A stretch of DNA of 64,000 nt from Thiolinea disciformis DSM 14473 (GTDB lineage: Bacteria; Pseudomonadota; Gammaproteobacteria; Thiotrichales; Thiotrichaceae). Location of the stretch: positions 1 to 64,000 of the forward strand of contig NZ_AQVE01000020.1 of NCBI RefSeq assembly GCF_000371925.1, given 5' to 3'. Below, piece by piece: positions 1 to 9,375 of the stretch (position 1 is its first letter; each line of letters starts with the position of its first letter). The position numbers were made by a program, and so were the translations under genes. The notes under the pieces were generated by a model. That model was not told the DNA's origin. It saw only the letters and a list, made by a program, of their open reading frames with translations, and searched no databases.

Positions 1-279
1 GATAGCACCTTGAAGCAACTCTTGGAACGGTTGACACCTTTCAAACTGGCATTGTATTGCACGGATGATTGGGGCGCTTATGAGCGTTTATTGCCTGAAG
101 ATAAGCATTTAATCACTAAGCGCTACACACAAAGCATTGAACGGCAAAACCTGAATTTGAGGATTTGGATTAAACGTCTAGCACGCAAGACGATCTGTTT
201 TTCTAAGTCTATCGAGATTCATGACAAAGTCATTGGAACCTGTATCGAAAGACGCTTCTTCAACTCCTTTAAATCATGA
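1..279 (+). CDS. IS1-family transposase, C-terminal part (cut by window edge)
   Basis: The reading frame is already open at base 1, so the gene begins outside the window and no start codon should be assigned here. The visible 92 residues carry the InsB-type catalytic end of an IS1 transposase: the second acidic residue lies in YCTDDWGAYERLLP, and the glutamate lies in QSIERQNLNLR, followed by the basic stretch RIWIKRLARKT. IS1 transposases move the element by a DDE reaction on DNA. The stop at 277-279 is followed by about 40 bases ending in TAATCACC (309-316), which could be the terminal inverted repeat, but the other end is not visible. Whether the element is intact cannot be judged from here. 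Confidence 0.85.
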   Translation, partial: DSTLKQLLERLTPFKLALYCTDDWGAYERLLPEDKHLITKRYTQSIERQNLNLRIWIKRLARKTICFSKSIEIHDKVIGTCIERRFFNSFKS

Positions 280-352
280 CCCCCTTCAGGTTAAACGCTA
301 ATGACCCCTAATCACCTCTCTACTAGGATCAACGGGGCAACATTTTTGATTT

Positions 353-436
353 ATGAAAGAGGTCTAATATACACAGACTTTCAAAGAAGAAGTAGTGGCA
401 CTGTCCACAGATCAAGTTTATGGGGTTTTGACTTAA
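353..436 (+). pseudogene. Remnant of an IS3-type transposase OrfA start
   Basis: An ATG at 353 opens MKEV, then an in-frame TAA (365-367), then YTQTFKEEVVALSTDQVYG and a second stop at 434-436. The phrase Y-T-x-x-F-K-E-E-V-V-A-L followed by a Q-x-Y-G/S-V motif is the usual start of the helix-turn-helix OrfA protein of IS3-family elements. Nothing further of OrfA or OrfB follows, so this is a short dead fragment. The match is short and made by eye, so the family call is tentative. Confidence 0.4.
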
Positions 437-714
437 GGCAAAATTGATCGCTGCTTTTGCCAACCGTATGATAACTACATCACTACTTTCCCAATTAGGT
501 CTATTATAGTACTAATATGTTTGATTCTGTCTTTTATCTACTTTTTACTACATAGATCAATAAAAGCTAGTGAAATATTTCGTGAAAAAATTTATTATCT
601 CATTTGCGAGCGGGTTTTTTGATCTTTTATTGTTACTGGGATTAATAATTTTTATTAGTTGCGATCAATAAAAATATATCACTTGACATGTCTAGGATAT
701 AAGGAGTTCTATTT
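437..714. other. AT-rich intergenic stretch with no convincing gene
   Basis: This stretch separates the transposase remnants from the lipoprotein gene. It is very AT-rich and holds only tiny open frames; the one with a possible protein character is listed at 582-671. TTGACA occurs at 683-688, but no -10 hexamer at normal spacing follows before the ribosome site of the next gene, so no promoter is claimed. Confidence 0.5.
582..671 (+). CDS. Possible 29-residue hydrophobic peptide
   Basis: A GTG-started frame of 29 codons begins with two lysines, then a long run of F, L and I, and ends ...FISCDQ before TAA. The layout (basic start, hydrophobic core, Cys preceded by I-S) imitates a lipoprotein signal peptide or a small membrane peptide. 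No good ribosome binding site precedes the GTG, and random AT-rich DNA easily encodes such peptides. It may be the decayed start of an exported-protein gene. Support is weak. Confidence 0.18.
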   Translation: MKKFIISFASGFFDLLLLLGLIIFISCDQ

Positions 715-1797
715 ATGAGAGGATTTTTAGGTAAAGCCAGTTTTGTCACTTTACTAGTATCTTTGATGATTGGCTGTAATGATAACTCATCTCCATCTAA
801 ATCTATTAGCTCAGAAATTTTATCACAATTAAAACCAACCTTTAATGTTGATGTATTAAAATTAAACTACAATGGCATTGAAAGTGCCCCACTATTGGAT
901 AAAAATAATCTAGATAGAACAATTGGTCTAATGTTTAATGGTGGTTTTTTGGGTAATTTACCTAAAACAGATAGTAAAAGTATTGCTTACGAAAGTGAAA
1001 ATTTTGTTAGCACCACTGTGAATGGTAAAACTGTTAAAAGCATTAGGCCAGCTAATGAATACGAGGTTTTAAATGTTAATTCATCATCACTAAATAATGC
1101 TTCTGGCGTTGAATTGGCCCGATCTTCTAGTAAAGATTTAAGTTGTAATTCTACTGGAGCTTTTCATGAGGATGCTGTTTACTATCAAAAAAATGATTTT
1201 TCTAATGAAAGCCGTGAAAAGGCTAACTATAACAACTGTGCTACTGAAGGCTATACGGCTACAGGGATAGTAGAAAAGCTGAGGTCAGCATCTTATTCAA
1301 CTAGATTAGGCACTGGCTTCACCATAACTTATGAGAAAAATTATAGTGAGCTGTTATTAGTAAATAATACAGGTCAGTACAAAGTATCTGGTAAGTTTAA
1401 AATGAGTAGTGATTTAAATGCTGGTATATATATTGATGTGCAAGAGCTTACTTGGGATTTAACAAGGAATACGCAAACTTATTATAAAATATTAAGACAA
1501 GTGAGTAAGTTCCAAACAGATTGGCCGGATAAAGTAGAAGGAAAGATATGTTTTAGCCATCTAGGATGCTATGTAGTAAGTACAATAGAGGCCCGTAGAG
1601 ATAATGATGCTTGGACTCCACCAGCTTTTGCGGTGTATAAGATACAGGGTGGATTTAAGAGTAATGCACTGCTAACTTTTAAAGATACTAATTTGACCAT
1701 ATCTTTAGATAGTGATGGTGATGGAAATTATGAATTAATAAGTACTAAAAATTATGATACTTTGCAAAGCAAAGGTATAATAAATCCTTTGCCCTAG
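715..1797 (+). CDS. Orphan predicted lipoprotein, function unknown
   Basis: A 360-residue protein with a clear lipoprotein signal: basic start MRGFLGK, hydrophobic core, and lipobox LMIGC, which places the lipidated cysteine at residue 21. The residues after it (NDNSSPS) have no Asp at +2, and Asn at +2 is compatible with outer-membrane sorting. The mature part is rich in S, N, T and Y and reads like a beta-rich domain. Near the end DSDGDGNYE (about residues 333-341) resembles a calcium-binding DxDxDG loop. Four cysteines beyond the lipobox could form disulfides. AAGGAG at 701-706 supports the ATG at 715. The gene is much more AT-rich than the core genes to the right and sits beside transposase debris, so recent transfer is likely. 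I do not recognise a family. Confidence 0.7.
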   Translation: MRGFLGKASFVTLLVSLMIGCNDNSSPSKSISSEILSQLKPTFNVDVLKLNYNGIESAPLLDKNNLDRTIGLMFNGGFLGNLPKTDSKSIAYESENFVSTTVNGKTVKSIRPANEYEVLNVNSSSLNNASGVELARSSSKDLSCNSTGAFHEDAVYYQKNDFSNESREKANYNNCATEGYTATGIVEKLRSASYSTRLGTGFTITYEKNYSELLLVNNTGQYKVSGKFKMSSDLNAGIYIDVQELTWDLTRNTQTYYKILRQVSKFQTDWPDKVEGKICFSHLGCYVVSTIEARRDNDAWTPPAFAVYKIQGGFKSNALLTFKDTNLTISLDSDGDGNYELISTKNYDTLQSKGIINPLP

Positions 1798-1843
1798 TTG
1801 ATTCGCTATAAAGTTAAATAAAAATCTTATTAGACACCTATAT

Positions 1844-1887
1844 CACTACTTTTCTGAAAGGTTTTAGAAAGTAGTGTTTTAGTTTAA
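1844..1887 (+). terminator. Probable terminator after the lipoprotein gene
   Basis: CACTACTTTTC (1844-1854) pairs with GAAAGTAGTG (1867-1876), one T bulged, and is followed by a T-rich run TTTTAGTTT. It lies about 45 bases after the stop of the lipoprotein gene. Confidence 0.6.
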
Positions 1888-2056
1888 TCTTTAAATTTCG
1901 TAACTACTTAGTCTCCTAAAAATGAGCTATGCTAGAGGCATACATCATGCTTGCCCATACCCACCCGAGCAAGCTTGGAGCAGCTTAACTACGTCTACTG
2001 ATGCTATTTGAACGCATGGATCAGTTGAGCGCTCGCATAAATCTGATGGATTAACA

Positions 2057-2695
2057 ATGCCAACTAGTTTAGAACGATTACTGTCGAGGGCGAGTTCGTC
2101 TTTAAACGATCAATCACCCGCGCTGACTGATTATCTGTATCGGTCGGCAGGGTCATTGGCGGATAGCTTATTAAGCCTATTACAAGATCGAAATGGATTT
2201 TATGCGTTTGAAAGCGCACTCCATGTGTTTCCCTCGCATTCGAGCCAGCAATAAAGAGGACTGGCTGATTGGAACGGAAGCGCTCTGTGGCGAGATGCCT
2301 ATGAAGGCATGGCCAATGAATGCCTTTTTTTTGCTGAAGATGTTTTTGGTGGGCAGTTCTGCCTTAGAGATAGCCAGATTTATACCTTTGATCCTGAAAC
2401 AGGTGCATTCGAATGGTTAGCGCATGACCTGGAAGGATGGGCGAAAGCAATCCTCAGTGATTATGAGATGCTCACAGGCTATGTGTTCGCGCATCACTGG
2501 CAAGAGCAACATGGTTCATTGCTTGCAGGTAAACGTCTACTACCGAAAATTCCATTTGTACTCGGTGGTGAGTTTATATTGGATAACTTATATTTGGGTG
2601 ATGCTGTAACAGGAATGCGTTTTAGGGCGAGCCTAGCACACCAAATGAAAGACCTGCCGAATGGTACCCAAATCAGATTTAATATAATTCCCTAA
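2057..2695 (+). pseudogene. SMI1/KNR4-like (SUKH-type) protein gene broken by one in-frame stop
   Basis: Two open frames, 2057-2254 and 2255-2695, lie in the same phase and are separated only by a TAA at 2252-2254. The protein reads smoothly across it: ...FYAFESALHVFP...SSQQ, stop, RGLADWNGSALWRDAYEGMA, then FFAEDVFGGQFCL, YTFDPETGAFEW and, near the end, LPKIPFVLGGEFILDNLY. About 211 residues would be read in total. From memory this pattern belongs to a bacterial family annotated as SMI1/KNR4 (SUKH), many of which are immunity proteins against polymorphic toxins; that assignment cannot be checked here. The break is a point change (for example a CAA or AAA codon turned to TAA), not a frameshift. 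The downstream part could be re-started at ATG 2309, giving a truncated product. Confidence 0.55.
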
Positions 2696-2854
2696 TGCTC
2701 ATTGGCTGAGAATGCCCGATCTAGCTCCTAAATAGTGTATCGTCATAGTAAAGCCAGCAGTGGCGTACAGCGCACAGTTGAAAACCAATAAATTCTAAGA
2801 AGCTAATACAAGCTGGCTTAGCTAACACGCCAGTACAGGTGTAGGAGTAACGTG

Positions 2855-3199
2855 ATGAAGGGAAGATATGAAGCAGCTTTCATTGTTCCTGTTGGGGTCA
2901 ATAAGGTCTTAGGGGAAGATGGTTGGGAGTGTGAAAGCCCCATCAGACTTTCTGAAGCCATTAAAGATTATCTGATTCAGTCACTGAGGCTTAGCTTTTT
3001 GGAAAGCTATTGTGGTATTGAAAGCTACGTCAATGATGATCTAAAAATGTCGATCACTTTCAATGACCAGAACGAAATCGAGGATATTTACTTTCAACTT
3101 TATGGCGACGCTTTGACCCTTCTTTCAGAAGTGTGCCAGAGCGGTCCGATACCTGCTGAAGCAGAGCTATTCGTTCCACGGCATGAGCATGAGCAATGA
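2855..3199 (+). CDS. Orphan small acidic protein, function unknown
   Basis: The 114-residue protein starts MKGRYEAAFIVPVG and is acidic overall (many D and E), without signal peptide or membrane segment. GTG at 2852 is also possible, but AGGAG at 2843-2847 is better spaced to the ATG at 2855. The alternation of strands and acidic helices, the small size and the position between a SMI1-like pseudogene and an Rhs fragment fit an immunity-type protein. That is inference from context only, as no family motif is recognised. Confidence 0.5.
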   Translation: MKGRYEAAFIVPVGVNKVLGEDGWECESPIRLSEAIKDYLIQSLRLSFLESYCGIESYVNDDLKMSITFNDQNEIEDIYFQLYGDALTLLSEVCQSGPIPAEAELFVPRHEHEQ

Positions 3200-3238
3200 T
3201 GGCGCGGATACTACTGCTTTTCCTGCTCGGCTAACAGC

Positions 3239-3703
3239 TCATTGATCGACGTCGACCCATCGACACGGTAAAATTTGTAGATTAAAGGCGATCTCATGAT
3301 GGTAATCCTCGGCATGCGTATGAATACCAAACCACCACGCAGCGATGTAATGGCTTACCTCACCACACACAAAGGCATAAAATCCCGTGACGTCCCTTTC
3401 ATTAAAATGGGGAATGAGTTTTTTAATCCGCTCCCTTTCCTCAGCACTGGCTCGTCTTAGCTGACCAAGGACAAACGACATCGGTATTTGCAAAAACTGT
3501 ACATCTACAAATAACAGATCAATCGTTTCCTCTAATGGATTCGATTTTGGCGATCGTAGCACCAGTTGACTTAAGTTTGGTCGACACTCCCAAAAAATGA
3601 AGGTTCTTCCACGTACTAATTGATTGATGTCAGCATTCACTGTTCTAGCACCTCCTTCAAAGTTAACCCTATAAAGTAAGGCGTCACCCTGTTCACACCA
3701 CAT
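3239..3703 (-). CDS. Orphan protein of 154 residues, function unknown
   Basis: A single frame on the minus strand within an otherwise plus-strand accessory strip. The product is soluble-looking, with several aromatic and histidine-rich stretches (EVSHYIAAWWFGIHTHAEDYHHE near the C-terminus, given here only as its outline) and a central charged helix with RRASAEERERIKKL. No signal peptide is seen. No good ribosome site is visible before the ATG at 3703, so the start is uncertain. I recognise no family. The composition is closer to the core genome than that of the lipoprotein gene. Confidence 0.45.
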   Translation of the reverse strand: MWCEQGDALLYRVNFEGGARTVNADINQLVRGRTFIFWECRPNLSQLVLRSPKSNPLEETIDLLFVDVQFLQIPMSFVLGQLRRASAEERERIKKLIPHFNERDVTGFYAFVCGEVSHYIAAWWFGIHTHAEDYHHEIAFNLQILPCRWVDVDQ

Positions 3704-3755
3704 GATTAGAATAGCTTAAGTAAAGAGATAAACCCAACGGCATGTCGAATTTTAG

Positions 3756-3911
3756 TGTTTCACAGGTTGGAATTTATATCAAAGGAGCCCTAAGTTTTTA
3801 TTTAATTCAGGCCACGCATTACAAGCCACCTATTTCTATGCTACTGCCTATGATGCGGAATCGGGGTTACACTACAATAGTTATTTAAATGAAGTTATCT
3901 CCTTTAAATAA
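3756..3911 (+). pseudogene. Rhs/YD-repeat protein remnant (end of core region)
   Basis: Frame open from 3756 to the TAA at 3909-3911. It reads ...FNSGHALQATYFYATA and then YDAESGLHYNSYLNEV. The motif Y-D-A-E-S/T-G-L-H-Y-N is the well-known signature at the end of the Rhs core domain, just before the variable toxin tip. The usual continuation (R-Y-Y-D-P...G-R-F) is lost and the frame ends after about ten codons, with no start codon or ribosome site in front. This is therefore a decayed fragment. The bases from 3912 to 4089 hold nothing else I can name. Confidence 0.6.
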
Positions 3912-4089
3912 TTAACTCAAAAGTTAGGAGACAGTCAGGTGGGATAGATTATAGCAACAGGCTAGTATCTTGCCTTGAGTAAGTTGAGTATTGCATGTAA
4001 TTCGACAAGGCAATCCACATTTGAATTTACAAACACAGATAAATGAGTAAATAGTTCCAGAATCAGCTCTAACTAGCTTATATTCTCCT

Positions 4090-4536
4090 ATGATATACTC
4101 TGCTATTCATACTATGGATGATTATTGTATGTTTTTAAAGGATTTGGCTATATTTACAGATAACCAACCAAGCTATATAGAACTAGCTATTGAGGGAGGA
4201 GAAGATAGCCTCAAATGCTTTGGTCATTTTCTCCTTAATTTAGAGTCTGATCTGAATAGGCTTGCAATGGCTATTCCAGATAGTCCTTACCCTCAATCTT
4301 ATGCGAACTGTTTAGTAGAAATAGATGAGGCATTGGTTGACGCAAATTTAAAGATTAAATCAAGTAGTGAAGAAATAACCTTTATAGCATCTAAGGAATT
4401 TTTTCGCAGTTTAGGTTATAACTGTATTAATCTTGCTAATTCAAATAGAGGTAGACATACGCATTTTCATTTAGAAGGGGATTGTATAAACGATGATATT
4501 AAAAAGCATTATGAGCTTATAGTAGCCATCCTGTGA
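4090..4536 (+). CDS. Orphan protein, possibly immunity-type, function unknown
   Basis: 148 residues, AT-rich gene, soluble and acidic. The C-terminal third contains RGRHTHFHLEGDC, a short His-rich element that recalls the H-x-H-x-E ending of some polymorphic-toxin immunity families (Imm32-like), but this is a loose resemblance. No Shine-Dalgarno sequence is visible before the ATG at 4090, so a later start is possible. It lies just downstream of the Rhs fragment, where immunity genes usually sit. Its stop overlaps a possible small exported peptide gene at 4533. Confidence 0.5.
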   Translation: MIYSAIHTMDDYCMFLKDLAIFTDNQPSYIELAIEGGEDSLKCFGHFLLNLESDLNRLAMAIPDSPYPQSYANCLVEIDEALVDANLKIKSSSEEITFIASKEFFRSLGYNCINLANSNRGRHTHFHLEGDCINDDIKKHYELIVAIL

Positions 4537-4628
4537 AAAAATTGAGCTATTTCATTCTTCTGCTAAAGTTTGCCCTGTATAGCGCTTTTGCCCAGTATTG
4601 GAAAAATTTATCTCATAAAATTGCTTAA
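4533..4628 (+). CDS. Possible 31-residue peptide with signal-peptide-like start
   Basis: GTG at 4533 overlaps the TGA of the previous gene (GTGA), the usual layout for translational coupling. The 31 codons encode a start with two lysines, a hydrophobic core and ALYSAFAQ, which could be a signal peptidase site, then only about ten residues before TAA at 4626-4628. It may be the surviving head of an exported-protein gene, or a genuine small peptide. From 4629 to 4758 I see no gene. Confidence 0.28.
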   Translation: MKKLSYFILLLKFALYSAFAQYWKNLSHKIA

Positions 4629-4758
4629 AAAATGAATTTCGAAGGGGGGCTAATATACCAAATCATTACTAGCCAGAAACTCCAATTTCAAATACGAGGC
4701 ATCGGTAGATTATATGGGAAGTAATCTGGGCTCCTAAGGGAAAACTAGGTTGTTTTTC

Positions 4759-4899
4759 ATGAGAAAAATTTCAGAAGAAAATAAATTAACTGCTAAAAAA
4801 CTACCCTGCAAGCCAAATCAAAAAGAGGCTTGGAAAACATTTTTTGCGAATGATTTTTCTGAAATTGAATTAGAGAAAAGCATTCAGGCTAAGGTATAA
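4759..4899 (+). CDS. Possible 46-residue small protein
   Basis: ATG at 4759 opens a 46-codon frame, lysine- and glutamate-rich, with a central EAWKTFFANDFSEIELE segment and a TAA at 4897-4899. It has no signal or membrane segment. No well-spaced ribosome site is visible (the nearest purine run, AAGGGAAAA, lies about 15-20 bases upstream). It resembles the size of antitoxins but carries no motif I can name. Confidence 0.28.
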   Translation: MRKISEENKLTAKKLPCKPNQKEAWKTFFANDFSEIELEKSIQAKV

Positions 4900-4921
4900 A
4901 TTAATTATCAGTCCGTGCTCT

Positions 4922-6717
<1,796 letters not shown>

Positions 6718-6845
6718 GGTTTCGTTTTCTAGTTTTGATTAAACAAGTTGCTCAATTCAACAGGAAACCCTTGCAGTGTCAAGGATTTCGCGTGTTATTT
6801 TACCATGCCGTATAATCCAAACCATTACCTCAAAGGAGCAACATG

Positions 6846-7892
6846 ATGGACTATCGCCCGCTAGGCAATACCGATCTTAAGGTGAGTGTGATTTGCCTAG
6901 GCACCATGACTTTTGGTGAGCAAAACACCGAAGCCGAAGCTCATGAGCAATTAGATTATGCCTTGAGCCAAGGTGTTAATTTTATCGATACTGCTGAAAT
7001 GTATCCTGTGCCGGTGAATGCCAAAACCTATAGCCTCACTGAGCAGTATATTGGTTCGTGGATTAAGGCACGCCAGCATCGAGATAAGTTTGTGCTGGCC
7101 AGTAAAGTGGCAGGGCCTGGGCCAAAAGACTGGATTGGGCATGTACGGGGTGGACCCAAATTAAATGCTGAGCACATCGCCCAAGCGCTCGATGCCAGCT
7201 TAAAGCGCCTGAATACTGATTATCTTGATCTTTACCAAGTGCATTGGCCAAGCCGCAGTACCAATTATTTTGGGCAATTAGGCTATCGTTATGCCAAAGA
7301 TAATCATCACGAAACGATTGAGGAAACCTTGCACGCACTGAATGCTCTGGTGAAAGCAGGCAAGGTGCGTCATATTGGTTTATCCAATGAAACGCCATGG
7401 GGTGTGGCGCAGTATTTAAGTCTCGCACAAAGCCAGCAGCTTACTGCACCCGTTTCGATCCAAAACCCTTACAGTTTATTAAATCGTAGCTATGAAATTG
7501 GTCTAGCCGAATTCGCCCATCGCTCGAACGTAGGCTTATTAGCGTATTCGCCCTTAGCGTTTGGGATGTTATCCGGTAAGTATTTGAATGGGCAGAATCC
7601 GGAAAAAGGACGCTTGACGATTTGGGCTAAATACTTCACGCGCTATTTAAGCGAACGCGCTTATCGCGTGACGCAGAAGTACGTTGATTTAGCGCAGCAA
7701 CACGGCCTTGACCCCGCACAAATGGCGCTGGCTTATGTCAATTCACGTCCGTTTTTGACGGCTAATATTATTGGTGCTACCACGATGGAGCAGTTGCGAA
7801 GCAATATTGCGAGCGCTGATCTTTCGCTCTCAGAAGAAGTATTAAAAGGCATTGAAGCCATTCACGAGGAGCATCCGAATCCGTGTCCTTAA
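6846..7892 (+). CDS. tas: Aldo/keto reductase, Tas type
   Basis: NADP(H)-dependent aldo/keto reductase with a TIM barrel. Motifs: start YRPLGNTDLKVSVICLGTMTFG, catalytic Asp/Tyr in NFIDTAEMYP, the LASKVAG lysine, and the HWPSR strand; the insert VPVNAKTYSLTE is typical of the E. coli Tas subgroup. Length 348 agrees with it. There are two ATGs in a row (6843, 6846). AGGAG at 6834-6838 is better spaced to the second, which I use, and the choice changes one residue. The stop overlaps the start of the next gene by ten bases, so the two are probably translated together. Substrate is unknown. Confidence 0.85.
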   Translation: MDYRPLGNTDLKVSVICLGTMTFGEQNTEAEAHEQLDYALSQGVNFIDTAEMYPVPVNAKTYSLTEQYIGSWIKARQHRDKFVLASKVAGPGPKDWIGHVRGGPKLNAEHIAQALDASLKRLNTDYLDLYQVHWPSRSTNYFGQLGYRYAKDNHHETIEETLHALNALVKAGKVRHIGLSNETPWGVAQYLSLAQSQQLTAPVSIQNPYSLLNRSYEIGLAEFAHRSNVGLLAYSPLAFGMLSGKYLNGQNPEKGRLTIWAKYFTRYLSERAYRVTQKYVDLAQQHGLDPAQMALAYVNSRPFLTANIIGATTMEQLRSNIASADLSLSEEVLKGIEAIHEEHPNPCP

Positions 7893-8440
7893 TCTATATC
7901 CATGGTTTTAATTCCTCGTCCCTATCCGCCAAAGCGCAAGAAACCAAGCGTTGGCTAGAAGCACGCAGGCGCGGCAATGAGTGGCTGTGTCCTGATTTGC
8001 CGCATCGCCCTGCGCAAGCCGTTCAGGTATTAGAGACCTTGATTCAGTCCTTGCCTGAAAAACCCAAGTTGATTGGTAGCTCGTTAGGCGGATTTTATGC
8101 CACGATTTTAGTAGCACGCTTTAATATTAAAGCCGTACTGATTAATCCGGCGGTACATCCGGCTTTAGTGTTGCGACCAGCCTTGGGACGGCAAAAAAGT
8201 TGGCATGGCGAAAGTTATTACGATTTCACGCAGGCGCATTTGGATGAATTGAATGCTTTGGATTTAATAGCTCCCCTTTGTCCTGAAAATATATTGCTCA
8301 TGCAGGAAACAGGTGATGAGGTTTTGAACTGGCGAGATGCTGTTGCCTATTATCGTGATTGCCATCAATTGATATTTCGGGGTGGCGATCACGGTTTCAC
8401 TCGTTTTCGAAATGTTTTAGACTTAATCGATAAATTCTAA
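7883..8440 (+). CDS. YqiA/YcfP-like alpha/beta hydrolase (small esterase)
   Basis: A 185-residue compact alpha/beta hydrolase. It begins LIYIHGFNSSS (oxyanion region), has the nucleophile elbow IGSSLGGFYA, and ends with the histidine in GGDHGFTRF, the layout of the YqiA/UPF0227 esterases. The acid is probably the Asp in TGDEVLNW. The start is GTG at 7883, inside the end of the reductase gene, with GAGGAG at 7866-7871 twelve bases before it. The substrate is unknown; E. coli YqiA acts on short acyl esters in vitro. It is followed closely by another alpha/beta hydrolase. Confidence 0.8.
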   Translation: MSLIYIHGFNSSSLSAKAQETKRWLEARRRGNEWLCPDLPHRPAQAVQVLETLIQSLPEKPKLIGSSLGGFYATILVARFNIKAVLINPAVHPALVLRPALGRQKSWHGESYYDFTQAHLDELNALDLIAPLCPENILLMQETGDEVLNWRDAVAYYRDCHQLIFRGGDHGFTRFRNVLDLIDKF

Positions 8441-8451
8441 AAGGCTGATAA

Positions 8452-9375
8452 ATGATGTTAGGTCTATTTGGCTGGCCCTTCGGCTCGGATAAAGTTCCAG
8501 AAACCGAACAACAACGCGAATTATTACGCCAGCAATTAGGTATCACCGCGTATCTGGCCAAGCGTGAAATATTGACAGTGGAGCAGGGCAAGGTTCATTG
8601 CGAATTATATGTTCATAGCGAAACAGCACCTATTATTATCTTTCTACCTGGTTTAGCGACTTATAGTGAGCTTTATGCCGAATTACTCAGTAAAATTTCT
8701 GAGCAAGGCTTTAATGTAGTGGGATTTGATTACCGTGGGCATGGCTATTCGCAAGGTCTAAGAGGTGATTATTCAGTCGAAGAAACCGTTAACGACTTAA
8801 TTGCCGTAGTGACTAAATTGCGTGAGCGTTTTTCAGGAGAACTGGGCGTATTTGGTTATTCGATTGGTGCGATGCTAGGTTTGGCGTTTGCTGAGCGCGA
8901 TACGCGTGTAAAAGCTTTATTATGTGGTACTTTATTATTGACTGAAGTGCCACCTGATTTTATGCATCAAATGGGATGGAATTGGTTGTGGAGCTCTTCT
9001 TTATTTGTTCCTGCTTTACGAGTCCCTTTAGCTCATTTGATTAATATAGAGTTATTGATTGGTAATCATCCAGCCGCTGAGGCTATTAAAAATGATCAGC
9101 GCCTTGTTTATGATTATCCCATCAGTACCTTGTCGAGCGTATTTACGCATCGAGCTGGGGTGTTAGAACATGCTTACCCCTTTAAAGCGGCTATTATTCA
9201 CGGTGAGCGTGATGAGGTTTTGCCACTTAGCTATTCTAAGCGAATCTTGCCACAATTAAAGCATCCCTTCGAATTACTTGTCATTGCGAACGAAGGTCAT
9301 ATGTTGCCTTGGGATAATACGAATTTACTGGCTCAACAAGTGGTAGAATGGTTCGATAAACAGCTACACCATTAA
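8452..9375 (+). CDS. Alpha/beta hydrolase, lysophospholipase/monoacylglycerol-lipase-like
   Basis: 307 residues. Canonical triad elements are visible: oxyanion motif FLPGLATYSE, the strand FDYRGHGYS, nucleophile elbow FGYSIGAMLG, acid in HGERDEVLP, and histidine in NEGHMLP. There is no signal peptide, so it is cytoplasmic. The DYRGHGxS block is shared with monoacylglycerol lipases and lysophospholipases; the true substrate is not shown. Third gene of a likely operon with the reductase and the esterase (11 bases after the latter). It ends convergently with the hydroxyglutarate oxidase gene, the two stops sharing the TTAA at 9372-9375. Confidence 0.75.
   Translation: MMLGLFGWPFGSDKVPETEQQRELLRQQLGITAYLAKREILTVEQGKVHCELYVHSETAPIIIFLPGLATYSELYAELLSKISEQGFNVVGFDYRGHGYSQGLRGDYSVEETVNDLIAVVTKLRERFSGELGVFGYSIGAMLGLAFAERDTRVKALLCGTLLLTEVPPDFMHQMGWNWLWSSSLFVPALRVPLAHLINIELLIGNHPAAEAIKNDQRLVYDYPISTLSSVFTHRAGVLEHAYPFKAAIIHGERDEVLPLSYSKRILPQLKHPFELLVIANEGHMLPWDNTNLLAQQVVEWFDKQLHH

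Noticed and set aside
683-703. TTGACA with TATAAG as a promoter for the lipoprotein gene
   Set aside because: The spacing is only nine bases and the second box overlaps the ribosome site.
2001-2054. A 17-codon frame just before the SMI1-like gene
   Set aside because: Very short, in another phase, no ribosome site; not enough to call a gene or a frameshifted start.
2193-2420. A frame overlapping the middle of the SMI1-like gene, considered as evidence for a frameshift
   Set aside because: The two real halves are in the same phase with a single stop between them; the overlapping frame gives no family motif.
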